Source: Cristatella mucedo
Taxonomy: Eukaryota > Bryozoa > Phylactolaemata > Cristatellidae
Reading direction: 5' to 3'
Length of the DNA stretch: 64,000 bases
NCBI GenBank assembly: GCA_009760855.2
Contig: WPIO01000132.1
Coordinates: forward strand, 676,501 to 740,500
Shown here piece by piece: positions 1 through 11,700 of this stretch. The translations under genes were made by a program, and so were the position numbers. The first letter of the stretch is position 1. Each line of letters opens with the position of its first letter. The notes under the pieces were generated by a model. That model saw nothing but the letters and a program-made list of their open reading frames with translations. It did not search any database and was not told where the DNA came from.

Positions 1-195
1 GAGAAGCTCGTCAAAGGGCAAAGGTTGGGTGAAAGGTAGCCGTCTAGTAAAAAAGAACGGTGGGCAATACAGGCATAGGAACCGAATGACCCCTATCCAC
101 TGCTGCCCGACACCAATGTCTCTGTCCCACTTAAAGTCGGCCGAGCAATGCTCAGCAAAGTACACCATCAGCACCTGCAGCAGTCCACTGCTCAC

Positions 196-236
196 CTTGA
201 AGCTGCTGCACCACCCTCTGCAGGTCGGTTATAGTC
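196..236 (-). CDS. Coiled-coil gene exon 6 (last seen before the left edge)
   Basis: The 41-nt exon has acceptor tattttgtag and donor gtgagc. AG from exon 5 plus G gives Arg, then TITDLQRVVQQLQ and G of the next codon. The phase fits exon 5 exactly. The small size keeps confidence modest. Confidence 0.5.
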
Positions 237-320
237 CTACAAAATATACTTTCGCTTCAGGTACAAGGAAAATAATGCACGCCAAAGATCCTGAGTCATC
301 ATTATACGCGCACGCACGCG

Positions 321-414
<94 letters not shown>

Positions 415-417
415 CAC

Positions 418-463
<46 letters not shown>

Positions 464-3400
464 GAGCGCAGAAGTATAGGGTGACCCCTATTGTATGAGG
501 AGGAGTAGTAAGCATTCGACTGTCATGCATTACACCGAAGCATATAAAACAGGTATGCCCAAGCAACACAATGTCTTTTGCGATGGCGTTTTCATAAAGC
601 ATTCCATAAAACAAAAATTACCGAGCAAAACCGTCTTTGACCCTTAATTAAAATAAAATTCCTTGAATAATGGCAAATTTTCCCGTTTTACAGCACCCAT
701 AAAACGACAGCATTGACCTTGCTTGGAGGTAAGTACACATGCACAATAGTAGTGCCCCAGGGTCTTAGCCTAGGGATAAGGTACTCTCTCTTCGCGCCCG
801 GGGTCGCAGGTTCTACTTCGGCAGTGGTCGATCCGTTAATAACCACTGCTAGCAGTGGTGATAGCTGTGAAGGTTTTCTGCCGCCATATAAATGAGGCTG
901 TTAAATCAGCATATTTTTTTAGTATGACAGCAACAGTGCACCGGCTATGCTCATTACCTAAGCTCATGCTACGACCAATTAGCACGCTTAAGACCATCTA
1001 GTTGACTGCCCTTACGAAGGGCCAAATGAGGGCTATTCTTCAACCAGTAGAGCACGGTGAGGTACAACCTGAAGAAGATGGCTACTACTGGTAACATCGA
1101 TAAAGCAAAGAGACCCGGTCGCCAACATTTTACGATACCCACTACGACAGACCGATAAATCGCAAATCCTTAAGCATAATTTCACTCCTTCCCAAGAGTT
1201 CATGCTTAAAATCTGCAGGCTGCTACTGAGAAGCTGGTAGAGATACGATTAGGCATCGAACAGGTGAAGGTAGGTGTGCTTTCTCGGAACAAAAAAGAGG
1301 CCACGTTTGTCCGTCCGGCGTGCATTAAGTGGCCTTTTCAGTTGGAGTGGGCTGGGCCAAGAGCACACTGGACTCAAGAAGACTGGAGCAAACTAGAACT
1401 GGACGACGAAAGGCAATTCACCACCGAATTGGGTAATTGAAAATGTAGGCAGTATGTACGTCGTTGCTCCAACGAAGGTTTCATGCTAATTTCTCTCCGG
1501 TGACGGGGAAATTGTAAGACAGACGGCTGGGATGCTACAGGAGCTACTTCTATAGCGAACAGTTGACATCATAACGCAAGACGTTTAGATAGAACCACTC
1601 TAGAACGCTGCAGTACCTAGTGCAATGAACCACCGTGAAAACAGTCTTCTTTTCAAACAGGACATTGAGCCTAAGCAAGCTGCTATATACGGTGCTCAGT
1701 ATTTTTACCGCTAAACTGCAGAATTTAATTTAGGGCCATCGTACCAACAGGGTGGCCCAGTCGAACTTCAGATCTGAATGACAATGAGCATAATCTCTGA
1801 AGTGAAGAGGATAGACGGCTCAGAACTCGGCTGGGTCGCATAACACCCACCTAAAGAATCACTTTCTCAAGTTTGCATGACGTTTGCAAAACGATAAGGC
1901 CATGTGTTTGCGAAGGCTTAGTTCCCTCGAGCAAGGGGCTCAGACAGGTTATACCATACCACTGCGGTGCTACTTTATATAAAAGCTAAAACTGAATGCC
2001 CTTGCACAACTTTGTGCCCATGGTACATAAGCCTACGGAATGTACTACGAAGGATTATAGGTAGGTTGCAGTAACGTTTCTTTTGCCAGAATCAAAACCT
2101 TTGTGGTCCGGTGGCCATTTTAAGCAGTCTTGCAGATACTTTGGTATCTGAGCGCACATATAATTCATTTTTATAGCAAGCTGAGAGAACTTAATCTCTA
2201 TATAGGCACTTGACATGTGCTCACTGAGGCCACGAACCCCACTGGCCTGCCTACTAACAACACTTTTACCACGAGACCTGAAAAAATTCTGACCCGGTGA
2301 AGTGATCGTGTTGCATCGGTGCTTGCATTAGCAGTGGCCCGTGTGCAACTCGGCACGTCGGCCTTGGTTGCCTTGTAACCCGTGCCACAGCAACAGAGAT
2401 AACCGTTGCAGAGCTATAAATTATGAAGAAAAAATCAATTATCAATTATCAATTATGAAGAAAAAACTTCTAGAGCTTTTTTGGTAAAGCACGTGATTAA
2501 CGCATGCTATGAACTCTTAACGGATGCCGCTTTGCTTCGTCGTTGATGAACAAATTGCAAAACTTCCATGTAATCATGTGTTTAAAAAGTTATGCTTACA
2601 CGGGTCAGAGGAGATGAGGAATTATTCCCGATAAGATAAGTTTTAATTCATGTAAAGGAAGATTATTCAGTCAATGAATAGTCAATGAAACTCAGAGAAG
2701 TTTAACTGTTTATGCAGATATCTGTAGGTATCTGTATATATCTTTATTACCCTTTTTATGTAGCTGAATCGTCAGCCTCAATTGTGTAGCACTAGATTAG
2801 TGGGCTGCTATAGCCCAGGAGGTAAGGTGCTCCCACTCCACGACCGAGGTCGTGGCGTTTTTGTCCTCAAGAGTTGTAGTATAGGATGTGCTCGCTCTTA
2901 ATGCTTGAGCCCACAACCTCTGCCACCGCAGCTCCTACAGCATGTCACTCTGGTCAAACCACTGGGCTGATCTGCCCGCCATAGATGATCTTGACGCATT
3001 GCCCTATACAGTGCTGGTGCACGTTGGCGCCATCGCCACACTCTTCCGAAAAGCATGGCGACCGCGCATGCGCGAAGCACTGACCTCGTCTGCTCGAGCG
3101 CAGCCAGCGCCAGCTCGTCCTTCTCCGACTCGAACGCTTTCCGCTCGCTGCAGCATGCCTCCAGAGCGGCTTCTTTCTGAGCGATCGTGTCCTGCAGGCG
3201 CAGCGCCTCCACAGTCATGGCGGCATGCCTCGCGTCGGCTTCCCTCTGCTGCCTCTCCAGCTCCGCTACAGACAGACAGACTGTGCGCGGCACGTGCTGC
3301 AGCAAGATGCGCGTGACTCCTGTGTGCACAGCGATTCCTGCAGGTTTGCAGATGCAAATGCTACCCCGCCGGTGTGTAAGGCTGCAGTAGCACCCTGCTC

Positions 3401-3844
3401 GCAGAGATGCCAGAATGCCAGAATAGATAGCCTCATCTGTCGGGCTGCTTAGAGCCGCTGGCTGCGCATCGGACTCATTCTCATTGAACTCCTTAGAGCT
3501 GCTGCTCGAGCTGCAGGCTGCTAAAGGATCGCGGCCACTTTAAGTCACCGCTGCGACCGGAAGGAGGCCGCGTCAAACCGGCGCCAGCAGGCGCAGGCGC
3601 CGAGCTGTTACTGCTGCTGCGTGGACCGCCCCCCCCCCCCCCCCCCCGCCGCCGCCGGGTCTCACCTTTGGCCTCTGCTGCAGCGAGGGCTTCGCGCACC
3701 TCGCGCTGGGCGGAGGCCTGCTCGGCCTGGTCGAGCCGGAGCTGCAGGCGTCCGAGCTCGTACTCGTGGCGCTGCTTCGCATCCTCGTGCCTCTCCAGCT
3801 GCGCCCGCATGGTGGCGCTGTCCTCGAGAAGCTCTGCAACCTAC

Positions 3845-3896
<52 letters not shown>

Positions 3897-6800
3897 AGAT
3901 GTAGTGTGTGAGCCAAGCGAGGCGGTGGCTCATGGCACGGTATCCTAGAAAGGACGTCGGTCAGCTTGGTAGCAAGGGTGTTGGCATTGACAACCGAAAG
4001 GCTCTAGGACCAAGGACCCAAGAACTGTGCGGCTGCGTGTGTGCCCGCGTGCTTGTGCACTCACGCATGCGCTAGCATCTGCAGTTTCATCTTCCTAGCT
4101 AAGCTAAACAACAGCCTTCTTACCAGAGGCAAAGCTGTGACTGGAGTGCCGGGATGACACGGGGTGTTGGGGCGAAGTCCCCCTGTAAATGGGGGTCTGG
4201 GGCGTCCCCCGGGGCCTGCGGGTGTCGTGCAGCCTCGGCCAAGCACCCAGGGGCCAGCGGCAGCACTTTTGCGGCTGCCACTGGCGGCCCGAACGGGTGT
4301 CAGACTCGGCTCCCACCTACCAGACCAGGGGGGTGGCAGCTGCCACCCCCCTGCCACCCTCTGGCTTCGCTTCTGCTTCGCTTCTGCTTCTCATCTACGA
4401 GACAAAACAGACCGTGTCAGCGGTCGAGTTCCACAAGGGTCTGTTCTCGGTCCTTTGCTTTACTCCATTTATACTGAACCTCTGGGAACCGTGATTCGGA
4501 GGCCCACGGGATCGGCTATTACGTCTCTGCTGATAATACCCAGCTTTCCTTATCATTCAAACCGTCGGAATCTAGTTCAGCGATCGATAAACTGAATGCT
4601 TGTCTGGTAGATACTCGATCCGGGTTGTCGGCCAGTTTCCTCCAGCTTAACGACGATAAAACCGTATTCCTATGCATAGGAAACCAGAAGATTAGATTGG
4701 ATACGATATTGGATGCGATTAGGAGACTTTATCCTTCTAATTGGTGATACTGTAGTGCAACCTTCACCAGGAAGCTAGGAACCTAGGTGTCCTCTTAAAT
4801 AGCACCTTCAATTTTGAAAATTCAATGAAGAAAACTGCCTCCACAGCTAGCCATCACACCCAATCCTTACGTAAGGTTAGGGACTATCTACAACGGTGGC
4901 TTGCTAGGAAATTTAACCTGGCTCCCTGGTTCTGTCTAGTCTAGACTACTGCAATTCTGTAGCCTCTGCTGGGCTACTGAAAAAAATGTCTCCGACGCCT
5001 TTCTGGCTCGTGATAAACGATGGCTGGTAGCAAGGCACAAAGTCGCAAAATCTCCGAGGCTCAGCCTCCGGTGTCTCATTTGCTGAAGTAGCTTTGATGG
5101 CTCCCGAATATCAACGAATACAGAGCAAACTTGTTACACTGACCCACAACGTCTGCCACGGCTTGGCTCTTTCACACCTGGCTAGACTGCTGCACCAGTT
5201 TCAGCCCCCTCGTGCCCTCCTCACATTCTCTATGGACAATAAATCAGCTGTTCCATTTCTTTGCTTAAAGACCGTTGGTGACAGAAGCTTTTGCTCTGCA
5301 GGGCCTAGACTGTGGAATTCACATCTACAGTTCTTATGCTACGACATCTATTCTTCTGCTACTGACTGGTGGCACATCCTTTCCAGCCGTCCTGAGCTAC
5401 TGCATCCATGCTACTCATTTCCTCGATTTCCTTACTGACTCATCTATGCTTCTCACTTTCTCTTTGAGACGAAGTCTGTAGGCTACCGTATGCGCACCGA
5501 TAGCCACTTGGGGTTTGAGCGGACTATGAAAAACTCTCTTGCATGATAGCCACTTAGTCCTAGTTGGTTGTTGGAGTTACGTAAGCCTAGCAATGGTTTG
5601 AGCAAACTCTTAATAATGATAATAATTATAACAATAATGCACTTAATAAAGCACCCCTGAGAACTCCATCTCTTTCTAGGTGCTTTACATTTGCTGCAAA
5701 GGGAAATGCAATTGAATGGTAAGTAATATCTTATAAAAACTTTCCAGTCGCAATCAGGATTACATAATATTAAATTTACTCAAGACAGGTGCTTGGGGGT
5801 CAGTACAGCAGGTTCGTGATGGAATCAGGTTTCCCTGAGGGCCAAGTTCTTGACTGCATTTCAGCTTCAAATTACCACATGAAAGATTGATTTCTCCGAG
5901 GCATGTGAGCTTGGGTTACACAGGTTACCCTGGGCAAATTACTACTCAGCGTCAACAAAAACCTCAGCTACAAATTCTCGCTTTAATCGATTCCTACAGA
6001 CCGAGTCAAAGTTCGCACAATGTCAAGCCGGCTATTGCGTTTGAAAAACTTGAGGCCTTCAATACCTCTTCATTGTGTCTGCTTACAACCTCCACTTTTT
6101 CTTTGTTCACTTGCGCAACTTTACTTTTGAGGAACGACACCGTCTCTGAAATAGAATTCATAAAATTAATACTCGCCCTGAATGAGTGTGCAGAGCACGG
6201 TTGCAGCACAGTTATAACAACGGCAGAGATACGGCAGGAAGCAGCAGCAGCTAGAGTTGACAGCTAAGCGTGCGTTTAGGAACGACAGCTTCGGTCTGTG
6301 CGCGGTGTGCCGAACGCAGCGGACGACCACTGCACCTCTAACTATCGAGCCGTGTCGAAATAAAGCGTATCTGTAAGTGTACCTAAGGAGACGGATGACA
6401 AGTGCAAATATTTATCCCCAGTCAAACAGCATAGCCAATTCAATAAGGCATCCTGGAATGAGAGCTCAATAAAATAGGAGGTCGAGAGGAGGCCGAGCTG
6501 ACTAGATGAGTAGCAAAACGCGGATCGTGTGCCGCGGCCAGAGTGCCGAAAGATTTCACCTCGAGCATGTAACGAAGCAGCAACCAATCTACAAGCGGCC
6601 CAGCGCTCCACCAATTGAACTATCGAGACCGCAGTTACACAGCACTCTGAAGAGAGAGCTTAAAGCCTTGGCTATATATATATATATTCGCACTTACATG
6701 CTTGAGCCGAATCGCGGCATACTGCCTGAATACATGCATTCGTATGTTTGAATTGCAATTGTGCTGCAGCCATTGTGTTTGCCGCGGTCGGCGACCAGAA

Positions 6801-8712
6801 TAGAAAAGCCCAGAGTAAGAAAAAGCTAACAGCGATGCCCCGCCAGAAGAAGTAAAAGGCCACCCCTGGTCTGTCCGCCGTCAGTTTCAAATCGAGGCTA
6901 CACGACGAGCCTCGGCCCGACTGATTGCCCGACTCCTCATCTCGGAAAGTGCTAGCGTCTTGATAGAACCGGCTTGATCGAGCCAGCAGCTCGTTCGAAC
7001 CCTGGATGAGTACTGTCTGGTGGGTGTGCAGATTAACTCCGATAAGAGGTCTACCGAAGCTGCACAATTACTTGGCACTACTGAATGACTGAATGTATGA
7101 GCAGCCTTTAGTGGCAATTGCAAACAAAGCAATATTTTCAAAAAATAGAAATGAACGAATAAATATATTATAGCTTCCACAATATAAAGCAGTGAGAGAG
7201 GAGTGAATTAATTACATAGTTAAAATTGAAATCTTGTTTTTTTACCTTACTGTTCACATGGTCTCCGACAATCTTAAATTGATTCAGATGTGCTGCACCT
7301 CTAATTCGTGTAGGCCAACTCAACGGTCGCCCAGTGAGTGTATATGTATGTATAAGCACACCGGCCAAACCTTGCCATAATTGCATTTAACTTACTTGCA
7401 TTTAGCTTTATAATAATAAAAATAATGTACTTGATAAAGCGCCCTCAGAGAACTTAATCTCTTTCTAGGGGCCTTACATTTGCTGCAAAGGGAAATGCAA
7501 TTGAATGGTAAGTAAAATCATGCTTGAAAAACAAACAAAATGAATATCATGGTTAGGGGTGACATGCACAGGGTCAGCATGCAAATGTGGTTAGTGGCAG
7601 CATGCACAGTGTCAGCACACATAAACACGTGAAGGACGAATCACATGGACCCACTAAATGCTGTCCTAAATAGGTGTGTTTTTAAGTTCCTTTTGAATGT
7701 GGTCAGGTCAGGGGATGTTCTGACGCAGGTCGGGAGGGAGTTCCAGGCTTTGGGAGCATACGTTACAAGCCATTCTGGAAAAATCAAGCAGTCCGTAAAC
7801 TTATAAAAACTTGTTAACGGCAAGGGGACATGGCCTTGCATGCCATTCCAATAAATTAGCATGCCAATATGTCTCCCTCTCTCTCTCCCTCCCTCCCTCC
7901 CTCCCTCTCTCTCTCTCTCTCTCTCTCACTTTCTCTCTCTTGCTCTCTCTCTTACTTCTCTCTCTCTCTCGCTCTCTTACTTTCTCTCTCTGTCTCTGTC
8001 TCTGCCTCTCTCTCTCTTACTTTCTCTCTCTCTCACTCACTCTCTCATAGCCAGCAAGAGATTTCGTGAAAAGTTGTGCCCCCCCCCCAATGACGGCAGC
8101 CAGCTGCACTGGCGGCACCACCCCGTCGCCAAGCGATGGCCAGAGGTACCGGCTGAACGCTCTCGCCCGATTGGCTCAAAGGCGAGTCACGGATGGCCTG
8201 CCGCTCGAGCTCTGCCTTGCGCTTGTCTACTGCTCGCGCCGTGCGGACGCCAGAACGCATGACCGTGTGGACCCCCGAAGTAAGCGACTTAGGTGCACCT
8301 TCGAGGTAGCTTTAGGATTTATGCAATGGTTGTCGTGCAGGCCCGGCTCAACACTTGCATGCAAGACGCCGACTGGCTGCATTCCTTCTGCACAACCCCT
8401 GCAGTCAGCATGAAAGATCGCGAAGCCTCTCTATGGACGATAACGATCTCCCCTCCCGTGGCCTCGTTGTCATTGCATGCTTCCACAATGTCACCGAGCA
8501 TGTTACAACATCAATAGGGGCACAGTGCGCAATGTTGTCAGATCGCGTCAGCATATACACGCCTTCTGCTTTGTGGAGGACGACCTAGCCAGCTGTGCAC
8601 TCCCGAATCTACCTGCCATATTTATGCTCCCAAGTAAGTGTTTCTCCTTGTCTGCTGACTTGCTCACGTGGACACTCGACCACAACGGCACACACGTGTG
8701 CCTGCATGTCGA

Positions 8713-8780
<68 letters not shown>

Positions 8781-11700
8781 CTTTCTCGCACCGTCTGACT
8801 CTCTCACCTGACTGCATGTGAAGCAATGACCGGCCTTAGGTCCGGCCATACAAAAGCGGTCAGCCAAAGGTGTGCTAGCTATGGACAGCAAGAACGCTGG
8901 ATAGAATTCGACTGTATAAACAAGGCAATACAAAATATTGAACGCAGCACAATGCCTGGCCAGCACTTGTGCATCGAGCCACCTTGCTCGTAGGACGGCA
9001 GATGGTGCCCGCCGGGCAAGCAGCACTAGCCAAAGTAAAAGGGGCTTCTACCTATCGGAAGTGCCTTGATGCCAGCAAACGTCAAGCATTAGATGCTCGA
9101 AGGCAAACGACCCGGCGGTCGAGAAGCCAGCGAGCAGACTGCGCACCCGAGTCTCGGCCCAGACCCGCGAGGCGTTCGAGGCAAGTCGGCGCTCTGCCGT
9201 TGAACAGCAAACGAAGTGAAAAAAGTTGCAGTCGATGCTCGCAGCTTTCGCCGACACTTTCGGTCGCAGAGAGCACGGCCGAAGCTGCAACCGCTGCGCT
9301 TGACCCTTGCCCTCTGCTGCCACAACTTTTACGGTGAGCAGCCGGCTACTGCCCCCCCCCCGAAGCTGTCGCGATGCGATCGCGGACAGCGGTTCTTCGC
9401 TCGTGCACGCGGCCAGACCGCCAGTGCAGCCAGTGCACTCAGCGGTCGGCCCTAGAGAGTTTGCTGCCGCCTTTTGTGCACACGCTCACCTGCCTGCACG
9501 AGTGGCAGCTGTCTCAAGTGACATGCCCGGTTTCTAGAACACTCCAGTGTCGCAAAAGCTTTTGAAGCAACTCTGGTGCCGCACAGGATCAGCAGATGAC
9601 ACTTACGACTGTTCTAGCTCCCAAGCTGCCGATCGTAGCATTGACACGAGAGGCAAGTGTGTATGTGCCGCTGCCGTGGCAAGGTACCCTCGCAGGCTTA
9701 AAAAACTTAACAGTATGCTAATTGAACAGCCTCGTTGTACACAGTGGCAGAAGAGCCTTCACGGCTTGCATGACCACCACCACTTGCAGGGGTCAATAAA
9801 GGATCGACCACTGCAGGATTCGAACCTACGACCCGGGTCATAAACAGCGACAGCAACTTAACCCTGGGCTAAGACCCTGGGACTGCTCTAATTAGATTCT
9901 CCTCAGCTGACGGCACGCTGTGGGGACGTCCTCGAGGGATGGAACTTGCTTTGTTATTATTTATAATAATAACAATAATAGCTCGTGTGTGTAGCACCCT
10001 AAGAGATCTTTAGCTCAACTCAGGACCTTTACAGCTGGCTGCAAGAGAATCAGTACCTACTGGTTAGTGACATGCATGGTATCAAGCAGGCAAAAGCAAA
10101 CAAGTATCATACTTAGACTAGAATGCTAAAGCAAACATTAACGAACTCTCGGCCAACTGGTTAGCAAGACCTGTGGCTAATAACAGGCATTGAATAATGC
10201 ACAGGTGTGCACGCAAGTACACCCAGAGCAAGAAAGACAAGCTCACGTCGGCAAAGGGAAAGCTGCCGCGAACAGATGTATCGAGATGGGACTTAAAAAA
10301 AGATGCAAGGTCGTTGCAGGTGGCAACCAATAACCGGAAGCGAGTTCCACACTTATAGTGCATAGGAGCTGAAGGCTCGAGCACCAAAAGATCTCAATGT
10401 ATTGCTAGGGATGGCAAGATGACCCAATGCTGAGGAGCAGGCGGTGCGAGACCACGCTCACAGAGCAAGAAGGTCGGATAGGTCAAGGCTGCTGCTAGCA
10501 AGTCAATCGACCTGAAAGAAAGACAGGGGATCTTCAAATCGATTCGATGCTTGATAGGGAGCCAGTGAAGCTCAGACAGAGAAGTGGGGGGCAGCTACTC
10601 CTTTGACTATGGACGCTACCGTGAGCAGCTCTGGCCAGTATTGCATGCTCGCCGGCCTCGATGAATGCCAGTCTGAAAAGGTTGGCCGTTTTACTTCTGC
10701 CTGCCACTTCACAAAGCCTCGAGGTCTAAGGGAGCAAGGTTCGCTCGGATAATTCGCAATAGCATACGCCCGAGCGGTTTTCAATGCACACACGGTAGCC
10801 AGCAAATGCCAAATCGAACATCGTAGAAAAGGTAAGTAGCATAAAGGCTGACAGTCATTAGGACAGTCGACGAAATGATTAGCATGGGAAAGGCAGTTAG
10901 CGCTCGACTGCGGGCTGGACGTGCCATCGGCGGCAGCAGCAGCTAGAACGACGGTATTGTCGTTGTACACAGAATTCTGAAGTGAAAGCCACAGTCACAG
11001 AGCCGCAGGTCCATATCGAGGACCAACTGCTTCAATCAGTGGCCAGCAGTCGTTCAAAGCACGAAGGATGTGGCAGAGTGTCGGTGGACAGAGAGACCGG
11101 AGCAGGAGCCGGTACTCTCCTAGAAGTGCAGCTGAGGTTAGAAGAAGCTTAGCCAGCATGGGCTTTGCAGGTCGAAGCAAGACTGACAATGTGTATCTAC
11201 TGATCGACCGCGAGCCATCGCAGCTCCTTTAGAAATAAGGACGTGCGGATGAATATTTTCGGTTATAAGACCAACCTAGCAGCCATTTAGGATGAACTGT
11301 AAATGGCAATGGCACTTTTTAGAATTCAGAGAAAAAATGAGTTACGGCAATCTAGCCTGGCAAGATTCGGGGAGTGGTCGAATCTTTAACTGGCCACTAT
11401 GGTGAGAAACCCCTAATCCCAGAGATAACAGTGAAAAGGTGGGATTTCTGCTCTCGCCTTAATAACATTGTCAAACGCAAATCGGCCGTCGGTGAGGACA
11501 CTCAAATTGCAGGCATTCTGTGATGGTCTCACTCACTACTGCACTCTGATAACGAGCAAGCAGGTGATTAATTAAGAAATATAACAAAAATTAATTCATT
11601 CGCATAGCAGAGTGCCCCAGCAAGCTGTGACTGCCGGATCGCTTCCGGAGAGGTTCGGACGGCATGAGCTACTACCCCCACCCCCACGCATTCAGTTGGG

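Noticed and set aside
229-614. Open frames in (CA)n, (GA)n and (CT)n tracts across the window (poly-CV, poly-ER, poly-LS)
   Set aside because: Translation of microsatellites; no start or splice evidence.
9715-9885. tRNA genes suggested by GGTTCGAATCC strings in several places
   Set aside because: Each lies inside a SINE with a body and tail, and no complete cloverleaf could be drawn.
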